Below, in pieces: positions 12,217-21,214 of a stretch of 64,000 nucleotides of DNA. How positions within the stretch are numbered: the first letter of the stretch is position 1; the number at the start of each line of letters is the position of its first letter. Made by a program: the position numbers and the translations under genes. The stretch is taken from positions 1 to 64,000 of the IMG/VR virus record IMGVR_UViG_3300024999_000057, one strand, 5' to 3'. This DNA comes from a virus. Below the pieces are notes generated by a model. It was not told the DNA's origin, did no database searches, and saw only the letters and a program-made list of their open reading frames with translations.

Positions 12217-13817
12217 TGGAACTAAGAGCTAGACGCGGAGCCGGAAGGATCACCAAGAAGAAACCAGAGGTTGTGGAGTACTTCAGGTTCAAGGGCAGGC
12301 TAACCACCCCTGCCTTCATCGAAGTCTTGAACGACGCCGGAATACAGTTTGAACCGCATGACGGGCAGTGGCAGATAATTGATGCCTACGAAGAAAGGAT
12401 TCCGGCATCGGAATCTGTAATACAAATGGCACTTGAAAACGGCATCAATCTCGACTTTGAATATAAATATCGTGTAATTTCAGCTATTTGCGGTCGTCGT
12501 ATGGGCAAGAGCGTGATCGCGTCTGTACTTGGCGCTCAAGAAATGTTGGTGCCCAACGCCAGAGTTTTGATTGTTTCCTACACTTTTTCCAACTGCCAGG
12601 TCATCTACGACAACGTTAGAAAAATCATAGTAGATCTGCTCGGCAAGGACGAAATTGTAGCCGACAGACAGCAAGCAATGGAGTTGATCTTAAAAAATGG
12701 AGCCGAACTTAGGGTGGGCTCCAACGACTCTATCGACAGCCTTCTCGGAAAAGCTGTGTCATTACTGATAGTTGACGAGGCGAAGGTTTTCAAGGAGCAA
12801 ATTCTGGTCCGTGGGCTATTACCCATGCTACTCGACTACGCGCCCTTCAGTAGAACGGTCTTGATTTCTTCTCCAGAAAATAACTGGATAGAAGGCTGGT
12901 ACAAAAGAGGCCAGTCCGACGAGTATCCTCGGTACTGGTCCATCAACCTTCCGACCCACGCGAACCCCACAATTCCCCGAGAAGAACTTGACCAGATGAA
13001 GAAGGACCTCCCGCCTGAAATTTACGAACAAGAGGTTCTCGGGCTCTTCACCTCCAACGCAGGCCTAGTTTGCCGTGAGTTCACCAAGGAAAGAAACGTC
13101 TACAGGCCCGAAGATTACCCGTTCCTCTACGAGTGGCTTCATTCGGGAAATGTCATCATCAACATGATCGACTCAGGATATTCGCACTACTTTGCGTCGG
13201 TCTGGGTCATGTATGTCGAGGAGTTGGACACCTACTTCGCCTTCGCTGAGTATGCCAAGAATAAGACCCTGACTTCCGAACATGCCAGATACATCAACGA
13301 GTTCGAGGCCGAGAACGACATCCAGGTTGACATCCGGTTTGCCGACCCCGCCGCCAGTCAACAGTTAGCGGACTTCACGGAGTATGACCTCTACTTCAAC
13401 AAGGCTGCGAAGGTATTAAGAGAAACCATCAATAATCTCAATACTCTTTTCTTCCAGACTAGCGAGATCACAGGCAAGCCTCGGCTCCTAGTGAGTACTG
13501 AATGCCCCGAACTGATCAGGCAACTTTCCTCGGTCATCTGGAAAACTGGCAAAGACGACGAGCAGACCAAAGAACAGTCAGCTCAAGGCACCAAGCCGTT
13601 CACTCCAGACAAGGAAGGTCCTGTAGGAGGCGGAAACAAGACTGACTGGGACCTCTTCGACGCCTTTCGTTATGGCCTCTTTTCATTCATCAAAAATAAC
13701 CGGGTTGACGCAACGGTAATCACAACTGAAACCGGGAACCAACGAGACGCCTCCGAAGATGAATTCGACGAGATGCTATACTCACGGGGATGGTTCAGGT
13801 TCAGTGACTCCGTTTAA
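12216..13817 (+). CDS. terL: Terminase large subunit
   Basis: 533 aa. ATPase domain with Walker A CGRRMGKSV (92-100) and Walker B LLIVDEAK (183-190); RNase H-like nuclease with candidate metal ligands D319 (NMIDSG), D377 (RFADPA) and the Asp residues of TDWDLFDAF near 495. Translocates DNA into the prohead and cleaves concatemers with TerS. Full length for the family. It is separated from terS by two membrane genes and an HNH gene, which is unusual. Confidence 0.95.
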   Translation: MELRARRGAGRITKKKPEVVEYFRFKGRLTTPAFIEVLNDAGIQFEPHDGQWQIIDAYEERIPASESVIQMALENGINLDFEYKYRVISAICGRRMGKSVIASVLGAQEMLVPNARVLIVSYTFSNCQVIYDNVRKIIVDLLGKDEIVADRQQAMELILKNGAELRVGSNDSIDSLLGKAVSLLIVDEAKVFKEQILVRGLLPMLLDYAPFSRTVLISSPENNWIEGWYKRGQSDEYPRYWSINLPTHANPTIPREELDQMKKDLPPEIYEQEVLGLFTSNAGLVCREFTKERNVYRPEDYPFLYEWLHSGNVIINMIDSGYSHYFASVWVMYVEELDTYFAFAEYAKNKTLTSEHARYINEFEAENDIQVDIRFADPAASQQLADFTEYDLYFNKAAKVLRETINNLNTLFFQTSEITGKPRLLVSTECPELIRQLSSVIWKTGKDDEQTKEQSAQGTKPFTPDKEGPVGGGNKTDWDLFDAFRYGLFSFIKNNRVDATVITTETGNQRDASEDEFDEMLYSRGWFRFSDSV

Positions 13818-13834
13818 ACCCAAAAGGACACCAA

Positions 13835-15211
13835 ATGGGATGGTTCTTCAAAGAGAGAGCACATCAGCCTAGCGTGGCTGTGTACTCGACTCCTCCACGA
13901 CGCACGATTGACTACTCAGGCAAAGAAAACCCTGCCGACAAAATTACTTACACAGGCATAGGCCAAACCAAGTACGCCAGTGGATTACCTCCTTCCATCT
14001 TCGACAACCCGATCACAGCGGTTCGCTCTTATCCGGTAGTCTACTCGGTCATTTCAGCAATTTCCGACGCCATAGCTGGGTTGAACATCAAGGTCTATCA
14101 GCTTAAAGGTGGGCAGCGAACCGAGGCAATGGACCACCCCTTCTACAAAGTTTTCTCGAACCCTAATCCTTACCAAGGGAGTTTCGAGTTCCTCGAAGAA
14201 CTTGAGCAGGGGCTGGACACCTGTGGGAACGTCTACATCCTGAAGGAACCTGGACCTAACGGGGTCGAACTTTACATCCTCAATCCGAAGTACGTAGCGA
14301 TCCTTCCCGATCCTACTATTAAGGTCAAGGCCTACCGCTACTACATCAATGGTCAGTCTATGGATTTCCCCCCGGAGTCTGTCATCCACATCAAGTACAA
14401 CGACGTGGACGATCCGTACTACGGGATGCCTCCTCTGGCTACTGCGACCGACGTAATCACTTTTGAGAAGAACCGCATCGCGTTTGCCAATCAATATTTT
14501 GTGAACGGCGCAATTCCGGTTGGGGTCCTTGAGACCGAGCAGGTTCTCGGTGAGACTCTCCTGAAGAAACTCAGGAAGGAATGGAGTGGGATTCATCAAG
14601 GAGTGAGTAACGCCCACAAAGTGGGGATTCTTCAAGGCGGGTTGAAGTACCGCGCAGTGTCCTCCCCAATCAAGGATCTGGATTTCCCTGGTTTGAAGAA
14701 GATGTCCCGCGAAGACATTTTGGCGATCTTCAAAGTGCCTGAGTCCATTCTTGGTAATCAGGAAGGTACGGGTGCTAAAGAAGGCAAGGACGCAGTGGTC
14801 GCCTTCTGGCGCCAGTGCATTATCCCTAGGCTTCGTAGGATCGAAAGCGGTCTGAATCGCGGCCTCCAGATCGAGATGTTTGGGCAGGGCACGTTCGTCT
14901 TTGAGTTCAACCTGAAAGATGTCGTAGCTTTGCAGGACGACAGAGAATCATTGAGCAAATACCTCCAGACTCTGGTAGGTAGCTCGATTATGACCGCCAA
15001 TGAAGCCCGCGCCGTCATAGGCCTGCCTTTAAGTAAGGACCCCACCGCAGACGTTCTGATGGTCAACAACAGCCAATTCGGGAACGCTCTAATGCCGGTT
15101 GGAGACGTAGGAAATCAAGGCGCAGGCTCCAACGACAAGAAGCCTGGAGCAAAGCCGGGAGGGACTAAGCCTGTGAACGGAGAGAAGCCTAAGGCTAAAC
15201 CTGCGGCTTAA
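13835..15211 (+). CDS. Portal protein (HK97 type)
   Basis: 458 aa. Recognised by the portal segments VYSVISAISDAIAGL, NVYILKEPGPNG, VIHIKYND-DPYYGMPPL and FKVPESILG, in the usual order; the C-terminus is a Lys/Pro/Gly-rich disordered tail. Forms the dodecameric channel at the capsid vertex and docks terminase. AAAGGA precedes the ATG; between terL and the protease as in HK97-like phages. Confidence 0.93.
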   Translation: MGWFFKERAHQPSVAVYSTPPRRTIDYSGKENPADKITYTGIGQTKYASGLPPSIFDNPITAVRSYPVVYSVISAISDAIAGLNIKVYQLKGGQRTEAMDHPFYKVFSNPNPYQGSFEFLEELEQGLDTCGNVYILKEPGPNGVELYILNPKYVAILPDPTIKVKAYRYYINGQSMDFPPESVIHIKYNDVDDPYYGMPPLATATDVITFEKNRIAFANQYFVNGAIPVGVLETEQVLGETLLKKLRKEWSGIHQGVSNAHKVGILQGGLKYRAVSSPIKDLDFPGLKKMSREDILAIFKVPESILGNQEGTGAKEGKDAVVAFWRQCIIPRLRRIESGLNRGLQIEMFGQGTFVFEFNLKDVVALQDDRESLSKYLQTLVGSSIMTANEARAVIGLPLSKDPTADVLMVNNSQFGNALMPVGDVGNQGAGSNDKKPGAKPGGTKPVNGEKPKAKPAA

Positions 15212-15214
15212 AGT

Positions 15215-15228
15215 ATTCATATGTGAAT
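15215..15228. promoter_or_regulatory. ATTCA-N4-TGAAT site
   Basis: ATTCATATGTGAAT, perfect palindrome, 3 bases after the portal stop and 14 bases before TTGATAC element B. Confidence 0.8.
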
Positions 15229-15242
15229 TAAAAATTAGAAAA

Positions 15243-15274
15243 TTGATACAAAAATGGCAAAAAACATACCTATA
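15243..15274 (+). promoter_or_regulatory. TTGATAC-N19-CCTATA element, copy B
   Basis: TTGATAC at 15243-15249 and CCTATA at 15269-15274, with TGGCA and an A-run between. Lies 26 bases before the truncated protease start at 15300. Confidence 0.5.
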
Positions 15275-15299
15275 CATAAGATGAGGCATAAGGAGAATT

Positions 15300-15389
15300 A
15301 TGGAAAATAAAACGTTCAACCTCTTGACCAAATTCGAGGTCAAAGCAGCGGCATCCCCTCCTCACGATCCCGACACTGGGGGTGCTTGA
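15300..15389 (+). pseudogene. Truncated copy of the protease gene start
   Basis: Encodes 29 aa (MENKTFNLLTKFEVKAAA..., ending PDTGGA) and then stops. It matches the first 26 or so residues of the intact protease at 16159 (MENKNFNLLTRFEVKAAT...) closely in protein but much less in DNA, with many silent third-position changes. GGAG precedes the ATG. The stop TGA overlaps the TTG start of the HNH gene. It is interpreted as the original protease start, cut off when the HNH gene arrived, and may still be translated as a leader peptide coupled to the HNH gene. Confidence 0.85.
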
Positions 15390-16159
15390 GTTTGGTTGAC
15401 TTAAATGCCTTAACACGCGTGTGCAGTGAATGTGGCATAACAAAACCTAAAAGCGATTTTTACACCACCCGAAAAACTCATAAATGCAAAGAGTGCATTA
15501 AATTGACCACCCGAACCACCTGCAAGCATTGTGGAAAGCCAATAACAGGAGCGGGGCGGGAATTTTGTAGTAGGAGTTGTAAGGGCATTTTCCAGCATGG
15601 AGTCTCCAGGACTGCGGTTACTTGTAATTATTGTGGCATTACTTTTTACAAAAAGAATTCACATGCGAATAGATGCGAGACCCATTACTGCTCTAGAAAA
15701 TGTATGGACGACAATTACAAAGAGGTGGGTCGGATAGACAAGATATGCGAATCCTGTGGGAAGGCATACTCACCACCCGCCTACAGAAGTTCCAGTAGGT
15801 TTTGCTCAAAAGGATGTGAGTATGTGTGGAGGTCCACGTTGACAGGAGAAAAATCATCCTTTTGGAAAGGAGGAGTAACTTCTGAACTGGAGTTAGCCCG
15901 CACAACTAAAGAGTTGGCTCAGTGGAAAATTGATGTGTTCACGCGCGATGATTATACGTGTCAACACTGTGGGATAAGAGGAGGCAAACTTAACGCCCAC
16001 CACATAAAACGATTTAGGGATTTTCCTGATCTACGCACCGAGTTGTCCAACGGAATTACCCTTTGTGTTGATTGCCACAAAGTGGAAACTGCCAAGGAGC
16101 TTTCATCAGATTACCCTGCTAAAAAAGAAAAATTTAATCGCTGGAAGAAGGAGTCCTGA
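15386..16159 (+). CDS. HNH homing endonuclease with zinc fingers
   Basis: 257 aa from a TTG that overlaps the leader-peptide stop (a TTG two codons later is also possible). N-terminal two thirds hold four or more CxxC clusters (CSECG, CKHCG-FCSRSC, CNYCG-YCSRKC, CESCG-FCSKGC), then FWKGG, then an HNH domain (CQHCGIRGGKLNAHHIKRF...NGITLCVDCH). Typical of free-standing phage homing endonucleases. Its last base is the first base of the protease gene, and it contains a palindrome copy at 15657-15670. Confidence 0.88.
   Translation: MSLVDLNALTRVCSECGITKPKSDFYTTRKTHKCKECIKLTTRTTCKHCGKPITGAGREFCSRSCKGIFQHGVSRTAVTCNYCGITFYKKNSHANRCETHYCSRKCMDDNYKEVGRIDKICESCGKAYSPPAYRSSSRFCSKGCEYVWRSTLTGEKSSFWKGGVTSELELARTTKELAQWKIDVFTRDDYTCQHCGIRGGKLNAHHIKRFRDFPDLRTELSNGITLCVDCHKVETAKELSSDYPAKKEKFNRWKKES
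15657..15670. promoter_or_regulatory. ATTCA-N4-TGAAT site (1 mismatch) inside HNH gene
   Basis: ATTCACATGCGAAT, inside coding sequence (residues NSHAN). Confidence 0.55.
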
Positions 16160-17130
16160 TGGAAAATAAAAATTTTAATCTACTGACTAGATTTGAGGTC
16201 AAGGCTGCGACTGACCCTCCCCACGATCCAGCAACGTGTGACACTGGAGATTCCGAAGTAATCAAGATAGCAGGCTACGCGAACTTTTCTGGGGCTGTAG
16301 AAGAAGGCGATGTCTATTGCGATTTGGTCGGCGACTGCATAATCGCGAGTGGTATTGACGTAACGATCTGGAAGAAGAACCCCCAGATTCTACTCCAACA
16401 TAACCGCCAGGCCACAATCGGCAGAGGGATTTCCGTAGTCAAGAAGAAGGATGGTCTTTACATCGAAGCAGAGATCCACAAGGGCGCGATGGATGATGAA
16501 GATTTCTACCGCATCAAATCGGGGCTCATCTCCTACTTCTCCGTCGGATTTAGATCTCTGGCTGGTGAGTACAAAAAGATCGGAGATCGCCAAGTCTACT
16601 TCATCACGAAGTCACTTTTGCTTGAGGTCTCGTGTGTTGGAATTCCAGCGAATTCAGCATCTTCCTTCCAAATCATCAAATCCCTCCCCGACGATGGAGG
16701 TTTCTACGCAGGCGAACTTACAGGAAAAATTTGTCCCACCATTGAAAATGAAACTCAAGAACAAAAAGGAGTAGCAATGAAATTCGTTTCTACGCTCAGA
16801 GACACCCTGCCTGAGGCAGAGGTCAAACGACTGGAGGCCCTCGGGATGGGCGCGAAGCTTGAGGAGGAAATCGAGGTCGATGCGAAAGCATATGTGGCCG
16901 AGGTTGTCTTCAAGGCGCTCGCGGAAGTCACCGACGCAATGAAGGCCCTTCAGGAAGAAGTAGCCAAGCTGCAGGAGCAACTCAAGGAGGCGCCCGCAGA
17001 GGAGACCCCTGAGGAAATCCCGGAAGAGGAAAAAGAGGCACCTGCTGAGGAAGAACTCAGTGAGGAAGATGTGACCACCATGAAAGAGCTGCTTGTGCAG
17101 ATCGAAGAAATCAAAAAGGCGCTCGACTAA
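16159..17130 (+). CDS. Prohead protease fused to scaffold-like tail
   Basis: 323 aa. HK97-family (U35/S78) protease domain, about 30-175, with candidate catalytic H81 (LLQHNRQATIGRG) and S158 (LLEVSCVGIPANS). Residues 200-323 are an acidic coiled-coil, rich in Glu/Pro (AEEELSEEDVTTMKELLVQI), acting like a scaffold extension. Processes the capsid N-terminal region during maturation. The first 26 codons are duplicated, in diverged form, upstream of the HNH gene. RBS AAGGAG overlaps the end of the HNH gene. Confidence 0.92.
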   Translation: MENKNFNLLTRFEVKAATDPPHDPATCDTGDSEVIKIAGYANFSGAVEEGDVYCDLVGDCIIASGIDVTIWKKNPQILLQHNRQATIGRGISVVKKKDGLYIEAEIHKGAMDDEDFYRIKSGLISYFSVGFRSLAGEYKKIGDRQVYFITKSLLLEVSCVGIPANSASSFQIIKSLPDDGGFYAGELTGKICPTIENETQEQKGVAMKFVSTLRDTLPEAEVKRLEALGMGAKLEEEIEVDAKAYVAEVVFKALAEVTDAMKALQEEVAKLQEQLKEAPAEETPEEIPEEEKEAPAEEELSEEDVTTMKELLVQIEEIKKALD

Positions 17131-17162
17131 GAGAGCACAAACCAAACAGGAGATATCCAAAC

Positions 17163-18518
17163 ATGAGTAAAGAAATTCTTGAGCAGCTCCAGGGCGAAGT
17201 CGCCAACCTCACCAAAACTCTGGCTGATAAAGTCAATGCAAGCCAGACCGCAGAAGTCAAAGAACTGGGTGACAAACTGACCGCTCTCCAGGCTCAGATG
17301 ACTGAGAAGCGTCACCAGTTCGCGGTTGACCAGCATGTCACCAAGGAGAAGTCTGTTGAACTCGACCGCAAGATGGATGAGCTGTTTATCGCCTCCCACC
17401 TCCTGCGTACCGAATCCGGGCACCTGAATAAAGACGCCTACGGCGCGATCCTCACTATTCCGGAGTACCGGGACGCAGTGAAAGCTTCGGGCTTCACCGT
17501 CGATGCCCAGACCACCACGGGTTCCGCCACGGGTCTTGAATTCATCCCCACCGCTTTCTCCAGCACCCTGAAGGAAGAGATCTGGCTGAAGCTGGAAATC
17601 GCCAATCTGTTCTCCCGCATCAACATGCCTGCTCCTACCTACGTACTGCCGTTCTCTCCGGGTCGTGGGATTGCTCAGAGTGTTGCCGAGGGTGGTGCTC
17701 CGACCAAGGTTAAAGCAAGCACCGCGAAGCTGACCTTCGCTAGCCAGAAAATCATGTCCAACATCGAGTTCACTGACGAATTCGAGCAGGACAGCATTGT
17801 GTCTGTGCTGCCGTTCATCCGCAAGCAGCTCATCGACGGCTTCGCGCTCGCGCAGGAAACTATGTCCCTGAACGGCGACAAGAACGCTACGCTGCTCGCC
17901 AACGGCGCCTATGGTGCAACTGACTGCCGTACTCTGGTCGCAGGCATCCGTGCAGACGCCACCAACTCTGCCGCAGGTAACGCCGCTGTTTCGTTCGCCT
18001 CTGGCGGGTTCACAGCGGACAACCTGCGCTCCCTCAGGACCGCGATGGGCAAGTATGGCAAAACCCCCTCGGACCTCGCGATCATCGTTTCGATGGCTGA
18101 CTACAACAAGATGCTGGCTACCGCATGGAACAGCGGGGCATTCCAGATGCTCTACTCCTACGGCGCAGGCGCTACCCTCCTGACCGGCGAGATGGGCCGC
18201 TTCGACAACATCCCCATCATCGTCTCCGAACTGGTGCCGAAAGCCAACACCGGCTCCACTGCTGACCTCCCGGACGCACTTGGCGGTCTGAACGCTTCCG
18301 GCCTTCATGACTACACCACCGCAGCCAACAACGCCAAGAACACCTGCGTCCTGGTCAACAAGAACGCTTACATGTGGGGTGATCGCGACGCCTTCGCACT
18401 GGAGACCTTCCGCAACCCGTTCAACCAGACCCTGAACCTGATCGGTTCGCAGCGCCTCGACTTCCAGAAAGTCCTGACTGCTACCGACCCGACCTGCGCG
18501 GTAGGCATCAACTACTAA
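17163..18518 (+). CDS. Major capsid protein (HK97 fold)
   Basis: 451 aa. N-terminal delta-like scaffolding helices (about 1-70, LQGEVANLTKTLADKVNA) expected to be removed by the protease, then the HK97 fold with the E-loop and P-domain region (TGLEFIPTAFSSTLKEEIW, FSPGRGIAQSVAEGG, NIEFTDEFEQDS) and A-domain (YMWGDRDAFALETFRNPF). AGGAG precedes the ATG. Codon use is strongly biased, consistent with high expression. Followed at once by a palindrome copy and a strong terminator. Confidence 0.95.
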   Translation: MSKEILEQLQGEVANLTKTLADKVNASQTAEVKELGDKLTALQAQMTEKRHQFAVDQHVTKEKSVELDRKMDELFIASHLLRTESGHLNKDAYGAILTIPEYRDAVKASGFTVDAQTTTGSATGLEFIPTAFSSTLKEEIWLKLEIANLFSRINMPAPTYVLPFSPGRGIAQSVAEGGAPTKVKASTAKLTFASQKIMSNIEFTDEFEQDSIVSVLPFIRKQLIDGFALAQETMSLNGDKNATLLANGAYGATDCRTLVAGIRADATNSAAGNAAVSFASGGFTADNLRSLRTAMGKYGKTPSDLAIIVSMADYNKMLATAWNSGAFQMLYSYGAGATLLTGEMGRFDNIPIIVSELVPKANTGSTADLPDALGGLNASGLHDYTTAANNAKNTCVLVNKNAYMWGDRDAFALETFRNPFNQTLNLIGSQRLDFQKVLTATDPTCAVGINY

Positions 18519-18523
18519 AATCT

Positions 18524-18537
18524 ATTCAGATGTGAAT
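18524..18537. promoter_or_regulatory. ATTCA-N4-TGAAT site before capsid terminator
   Basis: ATTCAGATGTGAAT, 5 bases after the capsid stop; the terminator stem starts 1 base after it. Confidence 0.85.
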
Positions 18538-18538
18538 A

Positions 18539-18569
18539 GGGCGGGGGCCTTAGCTCCCCCGCCCTTTCT
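18539..18569 (+). terminator. Capsid gene terminator
   Basis: GGGCGGGGG pairs with CCCCCGCCC, followed by TTTCT. One of three terminators in the window directly preceded by the palindrome. Confidence 0.9.
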
Positions 18570-18589
18570 CATAGGAATACAGGAGATTT

Positions 18590-18961
18590 ATGGAACTCGC
18601 AGCTATTCAAACCTACAGAGAGCCGTCTTTCGAGATTTGGCCTGGAGGTGACACCATCGGCCTGGACATCTCTGAGGAGCACAAAGCGCAGATGCTTGCA
18701 GATTTTCCGCAGAAACTTCAGGTGATCGAAGATGTCGAGGCTTACTTGAAAGAGAAAACTGAAAGGCTCGCAGCAGAGGCCCAGAAGAATATGCAGGAGA
18801 TCTTGGATCAGTATGAAGATGCTGACATCTTCAACCCCAAGCCTATGACTGCCAAAGAAGACGCCTTCGAGAAGGACAAGGATTTTGCCCCAGAGACCAA
18901 AGAGGATGCCCTTGAAATTGAGACTCCAGAAGCCAAGCAGGGCAAGGGCAAGAGGAAATAA
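18590..18961 (+). CDS. Hypothetical protein between capsid and connector
   Basis: 123 aa. Acidic, helical, with a Lys-rich end (KQGKGKRK). The position suggests a capsid accessory or head-joining role, but no family is recognised. AGGAG precedes the ATG. Confidence 0.65.
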   Translation: MELAAIQTYREPSFEIWPGGDTIGLDISEEHKAQMLADFPQKLQVIEDVEAYLKEKTERLAAEAQKNMQEILDQYEDADIFNPKPMTAKEDAFEKDKDFAPETKEDALEIETPEAKQGKGKRK

Positions 18962-18964
18962 TCC

Positions 18965-19543
18965 ATGAGCTTTACCACAGTAGCTAATGTAAAGACCTTC
19001 CTGAACCAGGATGTACTCACCACGGCCCAGAACAGCACCATCTCGGCGTTGATTCTTTTGATTGACGGGGTGATCAGCAACTACTGTGGCTGGGCTATGC
19101 TGGCTAAGGATTACGAAGAGAAGAAGTTCAACGGCAACGGCGACACCGAGTTGGACTTGGGGGTTTACCCGGTCAATTCAGTGGAAGAAGTTCTGATCTA
19201 CGACGACCTCACCTACACCGTGTTCGAGGATGTGACTGCCGACATTGTTGCAGCGGAGGATGAAGGAGTCCTTCTCTTTAAGGATGGAAGCACGGTCTTC
19301 ACCTTAGGTAGAAGGAACATCTCGATATCTTTCAACGCAGGTTTTGCTGAAGAAGAGATGCCGGACGACCTCAAGTATGCTGCATCTTACTTGGTAGCCA
19401 TTGAGTACACCAAGATCGACAAAGAGACTTTGGGCGTATCGGCCCAGAAGTTTAACAATTTGGAAGAGAAGTTCGAAAGCGACGATCTTCCGATGCTAGT
19501 TAAAAGAGTTCTGGATCGCTATCGCAAAATTCTGGTTCTTTAA
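18965..19543 (+). CDS. Head-tail connector (HK97 gp6-like adaptor)
   Basis: 192 aa. Pattern of gp6-like adaptors: N-terminal helices (VANVKTFLNQDVLTTAQNST, then SALILLIDGVISNYCG), a beta-rich insert with LDLGVYPVNSVEEVLIY, and C-terminal helices ending DRYRKILVL. Forms a ring beneath the portal. Order after the capsid supports this. Confidence 0.8.
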   Translation: MSFTTVANVKTFLNQDVLTTAQNSTISALILLIDGVISNYCGWAMLAKDYEEKKFNGNGDTELDLGVYPVNSVEEVLIYDDLTYTVFEDVTADIVAAEDEGVLLFKDGSTVFTLGRRNISISFNAGFAEEEMPDDLKYAASYLVAIEYTKIDKETLGVSAQKFNNLEEKFESDDLPMLVKRVLDRYRKILVL

Positions 19544-19556
19544 AGGAGGATCTTGG

Positions 19557-20180
19557 ATGAGCAAATTTGCAGCAAGGTTATCCGCCAGAATCCTGAGAAC
19601 TCGGACAGGGACCATTGACGGAGAGCCCCGGATCATCAATCTGGATCGCAACGAGAGCTTCTACGGCTACGTCGAGATCAACACTCAGGCCACCTCCCCT
19701 GTCGCCCGAATCAAGACCCACAAAGCCTGGTTCATGCCAGATGCTCCTGTCGGGGATGGGGAACTGATTCAGGACCGCGCTGACGACAAAAAGTACTTGG
19801 TCATGTCTCTGAAGAAGGAAATAGATGGTGGGGTATGCGCCTACATAGACGGGACGGTTTATTTTGTGAATGTGCTAGCCAACATCGAGCGGTTCTCTGA
19901 TTCAAGTAGGAACTCGTTTGGTAGAGCTACCGAAGCTGAAGGTTCGATTGTGGCTTACGACGTGCCGATTATGACCTCCTCGATGTCGATGAACGTCAAT
20001 GAACAGAAGGACCAAAACCTCGCTGCTGAGAAAATCAAAGTGGTTATCCAGAGCAAAGTTGGGGTCCAGATAAACGACCGCCTGATTTGTGACTCAGGCA
20101 GCGTGTACAAAGTCAACAGCATCAACCGAGATGACTTGGTTGGGCTGTGGGTTCTGTACGTTGATGTGGACGTGCGCTAA
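19557..20180 (+). CDS. Head closure/stopper-type protein
   Basis: 207 aa, beta-rich. Expected place for the HK97 gp7/SPP1 gp16-like stopper between adaptor and tail completion proteins. C-terminal segments (IQSKVGVQINDRLICDSGSV, YKVNSINRDDLVGLWVLYVDV) resemble those barrels. Assignment relies mainly on gene order. AAAGGAGG precedes the ATG. Confidence 0.6.
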   Translation: MSKFAARLSARILRTRTGTIDGEPRIINLDRNESFYGYVEINTQATSPVARIKTHKAWFMPDAPVGDGELIQDRADDKKYLVMSLKKEIDGGVCAYIDGTVYFVNVLANIERFSDSSRNSFGRATEAEGSIVAYDVPIMTSSMSMNVNEQKDQNLAAEKIKVVIQSKVGVQINDRLICDSGSVYKVNSINRDDLVGLWVLYVDVDVR

Positions 20181-20782
20181 TGATTACTTCTATCAAGTTC
20201 AAGAAATCCGACTTGACCAGGATCACCCAAAAAATCAAGAAACTCGAATCCAACGTGATGGACACGAAGAAGCTCTTCTACGTAATCGAGCACTACGCGA
20301 AGGCGTACAGGAACGGGGTGATCAAGGCCATAGGGACCGTGGAGGCTTCTACAGACATGGAAGGTGGCGGTCATGCTTATCCGGTCATATCCTTCGAGGG
20401 GCTTACGGCATCACCTGCTGGCGGTTGGGAACCACTCTCACCCAGGGCTATCAACAGCAAGATCAAGCGTGGAGGCAAGGTCACTTTTTGGTACCAGACC
20501 GGGGAAGTCTTTGGGGCGGTTGGGCATTCAGTTCAGGTTGGCTCCTACTACTCCGACCGGGTAGCCAAGGTCTTCGCTGGGATTGATGGCGCAAGAGACG
20601 CAGAGGCCCTCAAACACGCCTTACTGACTGAGTTCGGTGGGGTGAACGAGAAGAACAAACGAGTTCCGGCTCGCGCCCTCTTCACAATCGCCAACGAGCT
20701 TTTCAAAACCAAAAGAAATGAAATCGAGAAAGCGGTCATGACCGCAGTTTTAGAGGGCGTCAACTGGGGAGGGACTAAATGA
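20180..20782 (+). CDS. Tail completion protein (HK97 gp10-like)
   Basis: 200 aa. Basic N-terminal helices (KKSDLTRITQKIKKLESNV), a middle with GGWEPLSPRAINSKIKRGG and a C-terminal EFGGVNEKNKRVPARALF...; the 'P-AR-F' ending is typical of the phage tail-completion/minor tail family that follows the stopper. Overlaps neighbours by 1 and 4 bases. Confidence 0.7.
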   Translation: MITSIKFKKSDLTRITQKIKKLESNVMDTKKLFYVIEHYAKAYRNGVIKAIGTVEASTDMEGGGHAYPVISFEGLTASPAGGWEPLSPRAINSKIKRGGKVTFWYQTGEVFGAVGHSVQVGSYYSDRVAKVFAGIDGARDAEALKHALLTEFGGVNEKNKRVPARALFTIANELFKTKRNEIEKAVMTAVLEGVNWGGTK

Positions 20783-21201
20783 CTCTGACCGACATAGAAG
20801 CGTCCTTCTTCCGGTACCTCTACGAGCAACTCGAAGTGCCCTTCGGCATCCGAGTGTTCGAGGACATCACCTTGGAGGAATACGCAGATTTAGAAAAGTG
20901 GGTCGTCATCGAAACCCTGACTAATCCTACGGGAGACCAGCCGAAACAACTTTTTTTCATCCACATGGCTACGCAAAACAACGCAAAGCAGTCGAAAGAG
21001 GTTCTGATCAGGCTGGTTGATCAGGTCATGAAGGTGGTCAACAAAGGCACCACAATGGTGGTCTACGACTACGATGACGGACAAGAAATAGGTGGGATGG
21101 AGGTTCAAGAAACCAGCCTCAGCCCTGTAATGCCCCACTTCAGCGGCGGGGCTTTTCGCAGCTTAACAGTCGGCGTAACTTACGTCGCTGAAACAAACTA
21201 A
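20779..21201 (+). CDS. Tail terminator protein (gpU-like)
   Basis: 140 aa. Alternating helices and strands, with a long last strand (GGAFRSLTVGVTYV) as in lambda gpU-like proteins that cap the tail tube. Position directly before the tail tube gene fits. ATGA overlap with the previous gene. Confidence 0.7.
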   Translation: MTLTDIEASFFRYLYEQLEVPFGIRVFEDITLEEYADLEKWVVIETLTNPTGDQPKQLFFIHMATQNNAKQSKEVLIRLVDQVMKVVNKGTTMVVYDYDDGQEIGGMEVQETSLSPVMPHFSGGAFRSLTVGVTYVAETN

Positions 21202-21214
21202 AGGAGATTCACCA

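Noticed and set aside
17127-18308. Long minus-strand open frame across the capsid gene (393 codons)
   Set aside because: Antisense shadow of the strongly biased capsid gene; no family resemblance and no ribosome site.
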